Shown in pieces: positions 17,918 through 26,934 of a stretch of 64,000 bases of DNA (the first letter of the stretch is position 1; every line of letters begins with the position of its first letter). Source of the stretch: Aquicella siphonis. GTDB taxonomy: Bacteria > Pseudomonadota > Gammaproteobacteria > DSM-16500. The notes beneath the pieces are model-generated. The model did not search any database. It saw only the letters and a list, made by a program, of their open reading frames with translations, and had not been told where the DNA came from. Location: assembly GCF_902459485.1 (NCBI RefSeq), contig NZ_LR699119.1, positions 992,001-1,056,000 on the forward strand, written 5' to 3'. Both the position numbers and the translations under genes were made by a program.

Positions 17918-17933
17918 AAAAAACGCGTTTTTT
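17918..17933. terminator. Perfect 16-base palindrome between dipeptidase and MFS genes
   Basis: A6-CGCG-T6 palindrome, flanked by partly complementary GCCCT/AGGGT blocks, lies 33 bases after the dipeptidase stop. It could act as an intrinsic terminator in either direction. Confidence 0.5.
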
Positions 17934-18064
17934 CAGGGTGGGCGGAGACTGGCCGTGCGCCGCTAAGGATAAATGATATACAGGTTTTCCTGCGGCCTGT
18001 TAACGCCATTGCCTTTTGCAGGCAAAACTCCTATAGTATCGTTGCCTTGGCAGGCTTAATAATT

Positions 18065-19321
18065 ATGAATTACTTAATCAATTTCAACATCTTTCGCCGT
18101 AATCGCAATTTTACCTTGTTGTATATCGGTCAGTTCGTTTCCTTTGCCGGGACTATGATCACAGGGGTTGCGCTTCCGTATCAGGTTTATACCCAGACTC
18201 ATTCTACGTTAATGGTGGGACTGCTCAGTCTGGTGCAATTGCTGCCGCTGCTAATCACCGCGCTGATAGGCGGTGTATTTGCCGACAAATATCATAGACG
18301 CATGCTTTTATTGTCGGCTGAAGCTGTGCTCGCCGCGGGAAGTTTGTTGCTGGCTGTCAACGCCTGGCTGCCTGTTCCGCAGATTTGGGTTATGTTCGTT
18401 GTTTCTTCCTTTATGTCCGCATTTAACGGCTTGCACCGGCCGGCACTGGAAAGTATTGTGCAGCAAATTGTCCCAAAATCGGATTTGCCGACTGTCAGCT
18501 CACTGGCGTCCCTGAAAGGCAGTGTGGCGATGATAGGCGGTCCGGCAGTAGGAGGATTGCTGATCGCCAGCGTTGGTCTTGTTGCAACGTATATGGTGGA
18601 TGTGGCAAGTTTCATGGTTTCGCTGACCGCATTAATTCTGATGCGTAATATTCCCAAGCCGCAAAATGTTCGCGATGATTCCACGCTGACTTCTCTCAAG
18701 CAGGGTTTTCGCTATGCATTTTCCCGGCAGGAACTGGTTGGCACTTACGTGGTGGATTTTATTGCCATGATCTTCGGCATGCCTACAGCCATTTTTCCAG
18801 CTATTGCCATGTCATTTGGAGGGGCGAAAGTTCTGGGCATGCTTTATGCCGCGCCAGCGGTGGGCGCGCTGGTGATTTCATTCTTTAGCGGCTGGGTCAA
18901 ACATGTGAAACGGCATGGCGTGGCGATTGCCGTGTCCGCGACACTTTGGGGCGCGGCCATTGTATTGTTTGGATTATCCGCGAATTTCTGGGTAGCCTGG
19001 TTTTTTCTCGCGCTGGCAGGTGCGTTCGACGGCATCAGCGGCATATTTCGCATGACTATGTGGAATGAAACCATTCCACATGAATTCCGGGGCAGGCTTG
19101 CCGGCATAGAAATGATCAGTTATCTGAGCGGCCCCAGACTGGGTGATACGGAAACCGGATTGGTTGCCGCCGCGTTCGGGATCACCGCTTCCATTGTGTC
19201 CGGCGGTGTCTTGTGTATCGTTGGCGTAGGAGTTTGTTGTCTGTTTCTGCCAAAATTCCGACAATACCATTCCGAACAGGAATGCCAGCCCGGGGACGGA
19301 CACTCTCTGTCTTCGGCATGA
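18065..19321 (+). CDS. MFS exporter (EntS-like)
   Basis: 418-residue, 12-helix major facilitator protein of the EntS/tetracycline-macrolide exporter group: FRRNRNFTLLYIGQFVSFAGTMITGVALPYQVY at the N-terminus, the A-loop motif GGVFADKYHRR, and MWNETIPHEFRGRLAGIEMISY near the C-terminal half. Related proteins export siderophores or drugs. No siderophore synthesis gene is nearby, so the substrate is open. The start ATG at 18065 has no strong ribosome site; TTG 18047 is an alternative. Confidence 0.85.
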   Translation: MNYLINFNIFRRNRNFTLLYIGQFVSFAGTMITGVALPYQVYTQTHSTLMVGLLSLVQLLPLLITALIGGVFADKYHRRMLLLSAEAVLAAGSLLLAVNAWLPVPQIWVMFVVSSFMSAFNGLHRPALESIVQQIVPKSDLPTVSSLASLKGSVAMIGGPAVGGLLIASVGLVATYMVDVASFMVSLTALILMRNIPKPQNVRDDSTLTSLKQGFRYAFSRQELVGTYVVDFIAMIFGMPTAIFPAIAMSFGGAKVLGMLYAAPAVGALVISFFSGWVKHVKRHGVAIAVSATLWGAAIVLFGLSANFWVAWFFLALAGAFDGISGIFRMTMWNETIPHEFRGRLAGIEMISYLSGPRLGDTETGLVAAAFGITASIVSGGVLCIVGVGVCCLFLPKFRQYHSEQECQPGDGHSLSSA

Positions 19322-19353
19322 AAAATGAATTAACGAGATGAGAATGCCAGCAT

Positions 19354-20100
19354 ATGAATAATCTTGTTATTGGAGCCGGTTATCTTTTTGACGGGTTCAA
19401 GCTGATCACGCGCCGCGGGCTCCGGCGTTTTGTCATCATTCCCTTGCTGATCAACGTGATGCTGTTTGTCGGAATGTTTTTTTTGCTGCGTCATTTTGTT
19501 ATTCAGTTTGACCAATGGTTCGCTCAGCTTCTTCCTTCATGGCTTCAATGGCTGAGTTCGGTATTATGGCTGATATTTTTTCTCAGTTTTTTTATTATCA
19601 TTCTTTATACTTTCTTCACGCTTGCCAATATTGTGTCAGCGCCATTTAACAGTTTTCTGGCCGAACAAGTCGAGTTATATCTCACCGGGAAAGTGCCGGA
19701 AGAGCGCGGGTTGGCGGATAACCTCAGGGATATACCCCGCATCATCGCCAGGCAGTTATCCATCATAGGATACTATATACCGCGCGCGTTACTCATATTG
19801 ATTTTGTTTTTTATTCCGGTTGTTCAGGCGGCAGCCGCGGTCGTATCGTTTCTGTTTCATGCCTGGCTCATGACGCTTACATACATGGATTACCCTACTG
19901 ATAATCACCGCGTTTCCATGCCGGATGTGCGCGCGTGGCTTAATGTTCGGCGGTTTAGTTCGCTGGGTTTTGGCGTCAGTGTTCTGGTTTGTTCCATGAT
20001 TCCAGTATTGAATTGTTTTACGATTCCAGCCGCGGTTGCGGGCGCGACCAAATTCTGGATTGAGGAAGGCAATGAAAACCGTCAGCATTCATCAAGGTAG
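19354..20100 (+). CDS. CysZ/EI24-family membrane protein
   Basis: 248-residue inner-membrane protein with GAGYLFDGFKLITRRGLRRFVIIPLLINV, the CysZ opening, then four to six hydrophobic segments and FNSFLAEQVE in the middle. CysZ imports sulfate for cysteine synthesis in enterobacteria; membership of the wider EI24 domain family is certain, exact transport role is not. Gap to the MFS gene is 32 bases and to the next gene 9 bases, so the three may form an operon. Confidence 0.82.
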   Translation: MNNLVIGAGYLFDGFKLITRRGLRRFVIIPLLINVMLFVGMFFLLRHFVIQFDQWFAQLLPSWLQWLSSVLWLIFFLSFFIIILYTFFTLANIVSAPFNSFLAEQVELYLTGKVPEERGLADNLRDIPRIIARQLSIIGYYIPRALLILILFFIPVVQAAAAVVSFLFHAWLMTLTYMDYPTDNHRVSMPDVRAWLNVRRFSSLGFGVSVLVCSMIPVLNCFTIPAAVAGATKFWIEEGNENRQHSSR

Positions 20101-20109
20101 TTAATCGAT

Positions 20110-20526
20110 ATGAAAATGAATTTAATGATTTCAGTGGTCGCTGTCCTGTGGATAGGCATGATACTGGCGATAGGCATGGAAAGTGTCGTAAAATTCTCCA
20201 CGCCCACGCTGACCAAACCGGTGGCGTTTGATGTGGGACGGACCGTATTTGGCGCGTTCAATAAAGCGCAGCTAGTGTTGCTTGCCGCCATGATGGTAGG
20301 TGCGTGTTGGGCCTCGTTGCCTAAATGGGACTGGGCGTTTTTGACAGTTCTAGCCTTGGCGATGGCCGCGCAGATAATCTGGCTTTTTCCTATATTAAGC
20401 GCGCGCGTTGACCTGATTCTGGCTGGGGTATCCCCACCGCCAACCAGTGCACATGCGTGGTATGGAATGCTCGAGGCGGCCAAATTCATACTGCTTGTCA
20501 TCTTGGCAATCCGGCTATTCAGCTAG
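20110..20526 (+). CDS. Four-helix membrane protein of unknown function
   Basis: 138-residue protein with four hydrophobic segments (about 5-23, 53-71, 76-95 and 119-137). The conserved-looking patch STPTLTKPVAFDVGRTVFGAFNKAQ lies between the first two helices. It resembles DUF4149-type small membrane proteins, but the assignment is tentative. It starts 9 bases after the CysZ-like gene and is likely cotranscribed. Confidence 0.65.
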   Translation: MKMNLMISVVAVLWIGMILAIGMESVVKFSTPTLTKPVAFDVGRTVFGAFNKAQLVLLAAMMVGACWASLPKWDWAFLTVLALAMAAQIIWLFPILSARVDLILAGVSPPPTSAHAWYGMLEAAKFILLVILAIRLFS

Positions 20527-20740
20527 CAGAAAAACCTTGCGCATCCAGGCGCTTATTCCTGAGTCCGGGCCTTTCTGAAAGGTTCATAAGATATTCTTTA
20601 AGTACATTAATCTATTGGCAAATATTGTCTTGAGCCTGCCGCCTTCATTTTTGTCTTCCCAATCTGGGCTATAGTTAAATAAATCATAGGCAAACGAAGT
20701 CCAAAACAAAATATTCAACTCTTGGCGAGGGGGGTGGAAT

Positions 20741-22684
20741 ATGAAAAACATTGTAATTGCAGGCGCGGGCCCTATCGGATTGTATATGGCTATCCGTCTT
20801 ACTCAGATAATCAAGAGCCTGGGGCTTAGCACCACTGTCACACTGGTGGATCCCAGGGCGGGGCAATATGACCGCCCGGGTGTGGTCGCGAACAAGGCCC
20901 TGGACTTGATCAGCCAAGGATTGAAGATATATATCCCCGTTGTTCAGCAAGGTGATGATACGGGTACATCCATGTTTATCAAGGATATGGAAATGTCGCT
21001 GCACAAGATCGCGGTCAGCATGGGGGTGAAAATCATACAGGGCAAAGTGGAAGATTGCGACGCCGAGAAAGTGCGTGTCAGTCGTCCAAAGAAAGAGGAT
21101 CTTATGCTGCCCTGTGATCTGGCTCTGGACTGCACCGGGCCCAGAAGAACATTGGTGAAGCTGGTCAATGCAAAACACGCCGGCATGGAACCATTTACCA
21201 TACAAGACGTGGGTGACAATCCGATTAAAAATCATTTTATCGCATATGTCACCATGGATGAAATGAATGCGGCGCTTGTCTCTGAAAAAAAACACCATGA
21301 TCCTCTCAAGCATACTTTGGCGCTGGAACGATTGCGTACCGAATTCGGGTGGCCGCATTTTATTGAGCCTGAATTTTCTTCCAGACGATATACCATTAAA
21401 GGGACTTCCGGCCAGCCTGACAGGTATCGTTATTATTTTTATTTTGAAATTCCGCCGAGTATAGCAGAGGCGGATCCAGGCCGGCAGCTGGAATGGCTGC
21501 GTGCGCTGATTCACTTGAAGACTGAAAATGAAAATGTTCAATTTACCGTGGATGAGGGAAAAATGAAATTTATTCCTTTCGACGTCTACCCGCGTAAAGT
21601 GAATGAGGCTTATTCGCTAAAAGATGCATTGACGCCAATGACTGCTCCCATGGGTGACGCTCAAATCGAGCCGGATTATCGCCTGGGCGTGGGTATCTGG
21701 AGCGGAGTGTCCAGGGCCAATGCCTTGATTGAGTCGGTGAGTCAGGTTCGCGATGAATTGGAGTTTGATTGGAAACGGTATGAGCATTTCGTCAGTATTC
21801 CCATGGGCACTCATGCAGGCGAACTCGAGAGTGATTATCGTATCAAACATGAAGCCCTGGTATCCGCCATGGAAAGAGAAAGCAAACGTTATCAGGAGGC
21901 TTTGGCGGCCACATCGGTCGCCTCAGAACAGGAAATCATCCTTCAAGGATTGAATGAAATCAACCGCCGTCTGGCCATGCACTTACTCGGAAAAGCGCTC
22001 GCCGCATTTGAAAAATCGGTTGATATGGAAAAGAGCAATCGAATCCTGCTGAATAAACATAATGACATCATACACGCCCATGATTTGGCAGTCTGCCTCG
22101 AATCATTGACCAGGGCGCTGGCGATAGTTCCTGCATCCTGCACGGTTGAAAAAGACCGTGTCACGAATGCGTTATTCAATCTGGCGATGAGTTATAAGCA
22201 GCTGGGTAATCAATATTTTGTTAGTCGATATATTGATAAGGCGACAACTTGTTACCAGCTGTCGCTGGATATATTGGAAAGACAGTTAAAAGGCATGCAC
22301 CTGGATGAGCAAGCCAGGATTTATTCCAATTTGACGCAGGCGGCAATAAAGAAAAATGATTTTGATCTGGCTGTCAAATATGCCAATCAGGCACTGGAAT
22401 TGATGCCGGTAGTGGAGATGACTAAGAAGGATTTCTTTTTTAACAAGGTAAAATACCACAAATGCGTGGCGATGCTGAATAAAATGGAAGCAGAATTGTC
22501 TCGGCCAGGATGCGATATCCAGAGCAAGCAAATGGAATTACGAGCTGTTACCGATCTTTATGATGAATTCAAGTCCAGCATAGAAAGCAAAGATGCCGAG
22601 GTGATTGATAAAACACTCATCAGTATTAATAAAAAACTGAAACCAGGAAAAGAAGTACCGGGTCAGGGCGTGGGATATGTCTGA
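20741..22684 (+). CDS. FAD-dependent oxidoreductase domain fused to TPR-like region
   Basis: 647-residue protein with two parts. Residues 1-370 form an FAD/NAD-binding Rossmann domain: dinucleotide motif IAGAGPIGLYMA at 6-17, then TLVDPRAGQYDRPGVV and LALDCTGPRR, resembling MICAL-type or aromatic-ring monooxygenases. Residues 400-647 are helical with TPR-like repeats (TNALFNLAMSYKQLGNQYF, ARIYSNLTQAAIKKNDFDLAVKYANQAL). No signal peptide or membrane segment is visible. Oxidoreductase plus TPR fusion is unusual in bacterial metabolism and suggests action on a protein partner, possibly a translocated effector. The start ATG follows GGAGG-like GAGGGGGG. It is convergent with the F-box gene. Confidence 0.75.
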   Translation: MKNIVIAGAGPIGLYMAIRLTQIIKSLGLSTTVTLVDPRAGQYDRPGVVANKALDLISQGLKIYIPVVQQGDDTGTSMFIKDMEMSLHKIAVSMGVKIIQGKVEDCDAEKVRVSRPKKEDLMLPCDLALDCTGPRRTLVKLVNAKHAGMEPFTIQDVGDNPIKNHFIAYVTMDEMNAALVSEKKHHDPLKHTLALERLRTEFGWPHFIEPEFSSRRYTIKGTSGQPDRYRYYFYFEIPPSIAEADPGRQLEWLRALIHLKTENENVQFTVDEGKMKFIPFDVYPRKVNEAYSLKDALTPMTAPMGDAQIEPDYRLGVGIWSGVSRANALIESVSQVRDELEFDWKRYEHFVSIPMGTHAGELESDYRIKHEALVSAMERESKRYQEALAATSVASEQEIILQGLNEINRRLAMHLLGKALAAFEKSVDMEKSNRILLNKHNDIIHAHDLAVCLESLTRALAIVPASCTVEKDRVTNALFNLAMSYKQLGNQYFVSRYIDKATTCYQLSLDILERQLKGMHLDEQARIYSNLTQAAIKKNDFDLAVKYANQALELMPVVEMTKKDFFFNKVKYHKCVAMLNKMEAELSRPGCDIQSKQMELRAVTDLYDEFKSSIESKDAEVIDKTLISINKKLKPGKEVPGQGVGYV

Positions 22685-22698
22685 CAAAGATTGTTCCG

Positions 22699-23151
22699 TC
22701 AGTCACAAGTATAAGCTCTGGCTGCAGCGGCAATGTCATCTTCATTGTTGTGGTTTATCATGTCAATGCGGGTAATAATGGAAGGTAATTCCAGGCGTGC
22801 GAGGCAGTCAGTGAGAGGGACATCGTGATTGTCGAATGCTTGTGCGAGTTCGTCGGCTTTATGTGGTGAGACTGAAAATGTCATGGTCGCGGCGGGTTGG
22901 CTGGCGTTAACATCTCTCACAATCAATTGCGAATAAAATGGCGGATCATTATAAATGAATGTTATGACAGCCCTGCCAATCTGACATCCCCGATTCATGA
23001 ATTTGAAATGGGTCAGCCCGGTGGTGGGATGATTGACGATGCGGTTCATGTCGCTGCTGGTTTGCGCAAGACGAGCCTGATCGTCTACAGGCAGACTGTT
23101 CACCAGATCGAGAATGAGTTCTTCCGGAAGTTGTTTAAAAAAGCTGAACAT
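22699..23151 (-). CDS. F-box domain protein (candidate effector)
   Basis: 150-residue protein that opens with a eukaryotic-type F-box: LPEELILDLVNSLPVDDQARLAQTS... over residues 8-42, with the Leu-Pro and spaced Leu/Val residues that contact Skp1. The remaining 100 residues are a small domain of unknown type (beta-rich to about residue 85, then helical), presumably for target binding. F-box proteins have no known bacterial partner; in Legionella such proteins (for example AnkB) are Dot/Icm effectors that recruit host SCF ubiquitin ligase. It follows the SulP gene by 16 bases on the same strand, so it may be transcribed with it. The effector role is inferred. Confidence 0.7.
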   Translation of the reverse strand: MFSFFKQLPEELILDLVNSLPVDDQARLAQTSSDMNRIVNHPTTGLTHFKFMNRGCQIGRAVITFIYNDPPFYSQLIVRDVNASQPAATMTFSVSPHKADELAQAFDNHDVPLTDCLARLELPSIITRIDMINHNNEDDIAAAARAYTCD

Positions 23152-23167
23152 AAAAATGGCGCCTCTC

Positions 23168-24910
23168 TCAATGTGTCAATGCAGGGGTTGCGGGCTGCGG
23201 TATTCCGGCGGGCAGTTCTGCCTGTTGTTCCGGGGTTTGAGATGCGCGCGCAGCTTCGGGCAATGACAGGTAGACACGCTTGCCGTCGACCAACTGCAAT
23301 ATACCTATGTTTGCCAGTTTCTGGCAAACGTTAGCGCTGGCTTCGCAAAGATAAATCCTGATGCCGCGGTGATGATATTGTGTCAGCAACTCGCTGAAAG
23401 TTTCCAGGCCTGTCATATCCATAAAGGGTACGTGTCTGAGCCGGAAAATAATGGCTTGCGGGTCATTGTGCGTCACAGCCAGGGCGTGTTCAATTTTTTC
23501 AGCTACGCCGAAAAAGAGCGGTCCTTGAATAGAATAGATAACGGTATCGGCCGGCAGATCGGCAATGCCTGCGTTTTTCAGTTCCTGATGTACATTATCG
23601 GGTGTTTCCTGGGCAATTCCTGCAGTCTCGCTGCTGCGGCGAATAAAAAACAGCATGGCGAGCAAGACGCCGGCGTTTACGGCGATAATCAGATCCGTAA
23701 AAACGGTGAGTATGAAGGTCGTCAATAAAACCACGACATCGTAACGGGGCGCGCATTTGATGATATGAACAAAGTGCGGAAGGTCGCTCATGTTGTAGGC
23801 AACCACAAATAATATCGCGGCCAGTGTGCAAAGCGGAATATAAACGGCTAGCGGCGCAAGCAGCAGGATCACGAGCACCAGAAATATGGAATGCGTAAGC
23901 GCTGAAAGCGGACTGCTGCCTCCATTGCGAATATTGGTTGCCGTGCGGGCGATGGCGCCAGTGGCGGCAAAACCGCCGAAGAGGGGGGCGAGCATGTTTG
24001 CCAGCCCCTGGCCAATTAATTCCTGGTTGGAGTGGTGACGCGTGCCTGCCATGCCGTCCGCGGCCGAGGCGGACAACAGGGATTCGATTGCGCCAAGCAG
24101 GGCGATGGAAAATGCCGGCCCGATTAATTCAATCAGTTTGTTCCAGGTGACGGTGGGAAATTGCAGAGTAGGCAGATGCTGGGGAATGCCGCCGAATGCG
24201 CTGCCTATGGTGGCTACGTCCTGGAATTTAAATATCATTTGCAACGATGTCGCGGCGAGCATGGCGATTAATGGTCCCGGCAAGCGCCTGAAAATACGGG
24301 GGGAAATGATCATCACCAACAAGCTCATGACCGCAAGAGCGGTGGTGGCGGGATTAAGGTCCGGCAGGGCGGCGCCAGCAGACAATAATTTTTCGTAAAA
24401 ATGCGCGCTAAGGGGAACGTTGACAGTGAGACCAAAAAAATCTTTCCACTCCCCGGCGAAAATGATAAATCCTATGCCGGTAGTGAAACCCACAATAACC
24501 GGGTCGGGAATGAATTTAATAACATTACCCAGTTTCATGACGCCCATCAGGATGAGGATAATTCCTGCCAGCATGGTGGCTGTTTGCAAGCCTTCGACAC
24601 CATATTGCGCCGTCACATGGGCGAGTATAACGATGAACGCCCCGGTGGGTCCGGCAATCTGCACCCGGCTGCCGCCAAAAATACCTACCAGAACCGCCGC
24701 AACAATGGCGGTGTATATGCCTTGTTCAGGCTTGACCCCTGACGCGATGGCGAAAGCCATGGCCAGCGGCAGGGCAACGACGCCTACAATCAAGCCGGCA
24801 GTGATATTGGGAAGCCAATGTTTTTTATCCAGTAATCCCGCGCGGTAAGCCTCGATGATAGCCAGCATGATGACCTTTAATCCGGGTTGTAATTCAGAAG
24901 TGATTGCCAT
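23168..24910 (-). CDS. SulP-family anion transporter with STAS domain
   Basis: 580-residue SulP/SLC26-type transporter: LPNITAGLIVGVVALPLAMAFAIASGVKPEQGIYTAIVA at the N-terminus, QIAGPTGAFIVI, the C-terminal membrane part, and a STAS domain from about residue 430 (VIYSIQGPLFFGVAE, IIFRLRHVPFMDMTGLETF). These carry sulfate, bicarbonate or C4-dicarboxylates. Start 24910 (MAITSEL) follows AAAGG with good spacing; the longer frame to 24958 lacks a site. The next gene on the strand is the F-box gene. Confidence 0.93.
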   Translation of the reverse strand: MAITSELQPGLKVIMLAIIEAYRAGLLDKKHWLPNITAGLIVGVVALPLAMAFAIASGVKPEQGIYTAIVAAVLVGIFGGSRVQIAGPTGAFIVILAHVTAQYGVEGLQTATMLAGIILILMGVMKLGNVIKFIPDPVIVGFTTGIGFIIFAGEWKDFFGLTVNVPLSAHFYEKLLSAGAALPDLNPATTALAVMSLLVMIISPRIFRRLPGPLIAMLAATSLQMIFKFQDVATIGSAFGGIPQHLPTLQFPTVTWNKLIELIGPAFSIALLGAIESLLSASAADGMAGTRHHSNQELIGQGLANMLAPLFGGFAATGAIARTATNIRNGGSSPLSALTHSIFLVLVILLLAPLAVYIPLCTLAAILFVVAYNMSDLPHFVHIIKCAPRYDVVVLLTTFILTVFTDLIIAVNAGVLLAMLFFIRRSSETAGIAQETPDNVHQELKNAGIADLPADTVIYSIQGPLFFGVAEKIEHALAVTHNDPQAIIFRLRHVPFMDMTGLETFSELLTQYHHRGIRIYLCEASANVCQKLANIGILQLVDGKRVYLSLPEAARASQTPEQQAELPAGIPQPATPALTH

Positions 24911-24979
24911 TTTATACCTTTCGCATATTAAAATGCGAGCCATAAACCATTCTGGCATGCCGACGATAAGGCAGACGGG

Positions 24980-25510
24980 TTATTTTTGCTTGGCGTCAGA
25001 CTGAAAGAGGGGAAGGTATTGACCATAACCACGTTTTTGCAATTGATCCACAGGTATGAATTCAAGTGCTGCTGAATTGATGCAATAACGATGATAAGCG
25101 GGAGGAGGCCCGTCATTAAACAAGTGGCCCAGGTGAGAATGACCATGCTTGGACAAAACTTCGGTTCTTTCCATGAAGTAACTATGATCCGGTTTTGTCA
25201 TGATATTGCCTGCCTCCAGAGGTTTGGTAAAGCTGGGCCATCCGGTATGCGAATCATATTTGTCCGTCGAGCTGAATAAGGGTTCGCCTGTTACAACATC
25301 AACATAAATACCGGGTTTTTTATTGTTCCAGTATTCGTTTTGATAGGCGGGTTCAGTTCCCTGTTCCTGCGTGACTTCGTATTGAAGGGGCGTCAGATGC
25401 TGCTTGAGATACTGATCACCGGGGCGCTGGTAAAGCGTGTTAGCCGCGGTGGATGAAGCAGCAGCGAACGCAACTGCCGCCGCTATGATTTTGATCATTC
25501 CTCCTGACAT
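24980..25510 (-). CDS. msrB: Exported methionine-R-sulfoxide reductase MsrB
   Basis: 176-residue MsrB with a signal peptide (about residues 1-23), so it should repair oxidised methionine in the periplasm or outside the cell. Family motifs: [40 protein letters not shown] and [12 protein letters not shown], with catalytic Cys143. The two CxxC zinc sites of the zinc-binding form are absent, so this is the zinc-free type. Start ATG at 25510 has GGGAG upstream; the second ATG is immediately preceded by AGGAGGA with no spacing and is less likely. SulP lies 69 bases downstream. Confidence 0.93.
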   Translation of the reverse strand: MSGGMIKIIAAAVAFAAASSTAANTLYQRPGDQYLKQHLTPLQYEVTQEQGTEPAYQNEYWNNKKPGIYVDVVTGEPLFSSTDKYDSHTGWPSFTKPLEAGNIMTKPDHSYFMERTEVLSKHGHSHLGHLFNDGPPPAYHRYCINSAALEFIPVDQLQKRGYGQYLPLFQSDAKQK

Positions 25511-25737
25511 TCAGTCGTCTCCCGTAAAATATTTCGCTGCTCTTATGCCTTAGAGTGGTTTTGTCGGGATCATTGTAAAAATTTTCAATGTGTTAGCATC
25601 AAGCTTAACAATCAATTTCTGAGGATATGCTATATTTATTATAGCCTACTCACGCGCATATGACTTAAGGAATAGATCCTGGCATCTGAAAAGCTTTCAT
25701 AAATGAAACGAAAAGCAGATCAAGCGAGGAGGTGCGT

Positions 25738-26154
25738 ATGCAAGCGAAAGATGTTATGTCACGTAAACCTGAATTTCTTCCACCCAGTGCCACACTTAAA
25801 CAGGCTGCGGATCAAATGCGGACCCATGATTATGGTTTTATTCCGGTAGGTGAGAACGACCGCCTGATCGGTGCCTTAACCGACAGGGATATCGCGATCA
25901 AGGCAGTTGCCGAAGGATGGGATCCCAACAAGAAGACAGTCAGGGAAGTCATGCACAAGGGTGTATATTTCTGTCTGGAAGATGACCCCCTGGAGAAGGT
26001 AATCCAGCAAATGGAAAAACTGCAGGTACGCAGGCTGATTGTGCTTAACAAGAGCAAGCGTATGACAGGAATTATATCCTTGGGTGATATTGCGACAAAA
26101 TCCAGGAATGCAAAACTTTGTTATGAACTCGCAGAAGCGGTATCTCATCATTGA
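25738..26154 (+). CDS. CBS-pair domain protein
   Basis: 138-residue protein made only of two CBS motifs: KDVMSRKPEFLPPSATLKQAADQM...GALTDRDIAIKAVAEG (first) and VREVMHKGVYFCLEDDPLEKVIQQM...TGIISLGDIATKS (second). Stand-alone CBS pairs bind adenine nucleotides and often accompany stress genes. GAGGAGG sits at 25726-25732, so ATG 25738 is the start. Hsp20 follows 114 bases downstream, a plausible stress-linked pair. Confidence 0.9.
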   Translation: MQAKDVMSRKPEFLPPSATLKQAADQMRTHDYGFIPVGENDRLIGALTDRDIAIKAVAEGWDPNKKTVREVMHKGVYFCLEDDPLEKVIQQMEKLQVRRLIVLNKSKRMTGIISLGDIATKSRNAKLCYELAEAVSHH

Positions 26155-26268
26155 CAGGGAGTGCATGCGCCAGGCATCTGGTCTTGGCGCATGATGATGA
26201 GCAGGGAAAAAAACAGTGGAAAATTTTCTGACAGATGAACAGGTGACCCGGAAAAAGGAGGTTTTGCC

Positions 26269-26718
26269 ATGAGTCAAATTATCAAGCGTCCACCTTTGGT
26301 TTCAAGCCTGGCTGAGTTGCAGCAAACCATTAACCGTTTGTTTGATCCGACATTGATTGAACAAGAAGATGGTTTTTCCAATCTGCTGAATTCAGACTGG
26401 ATTCCCACGATAGATGTCAAGGACGCGGGGTCGCATTTTTTGATCACGGCAGATATTCCCGGCGTTGACCCCAAAAAAATCGATGTAAGCATGGATAATA
26501 ATATCCTGACCATCAAGGGACAGAAGGAAACCAAGACCAAGGAAGAGCGTAAAAATTATGTCCGCTATGAGCGGTCTAAAGGGACATTCTGCCGGAGCAT
26601 CAGCTTGCCGGATGTGGTGGATGCGGGAAAAATCTCCGCCAAGACTAAAAACGGGGTCTTGGAAATTATTGCACCCAAAAATAAACAAGGCACTAAGCGC
26701 AGCATTAAAGTGAAATAA
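26269..26718 (+). CDS. Small heat-shock protein Hsp20
   Basis: 149-residue alpha-crystallin-type chaperone that holds unfolding proteins in the cytoplasm. WIPTIDVKDAGSHFLITADIPGVDPKKIDVSMDNNILTIKG is the alpha-crystallin core; the C-terminal NGVLEIIAPK carries the typical GVLEI motif. Start ATG 26269 follows AAAAAGGAGG. No clear sigma-32 promoter was recognised in the 114 bases upstream. Confidence 0.94.
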   Translation: MSQIIKRPPLVSSLAELQQTINRLFDPTLIEQEDGFSNLLNSDWIPTIDVKDAGSHFLITADIPGVDPKKIDVSMDNNILTIKGQKETKTKEERKNYVRYERSKGTFCRSISLPDVVDAGKISAKTKNGVLEIIAPKNKQGTKRSIKVK

Positions 26719-26934
26719 TCCGTCATCGTGCAGGCGCGGGCTAGTCTGTCAATCTGTCAAACTTGAATTCATGGAGGACATTCAACAAGTGTCCGTGGTG
26801 TATTCGCTTTTTTCTTTAGTTTATTAATAAAAGGTTCCCGGTTGCAGCTTTCATGGCTGCAGTGTTCGTGCATGGCATAACTTGTATGAATGCAGGTCAG
26901 ATGATACTATCCCCTGATTAATAAGTGATCAGAC

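Noticed and set aside
20610-20632. TTTAAG...ATTAAT upstream of the FAD/TPR gene, resembling a PmrA box
   Set aside because: The half-sites are 9 bases apart instead of 11 and the second lacks the pyrimidine.
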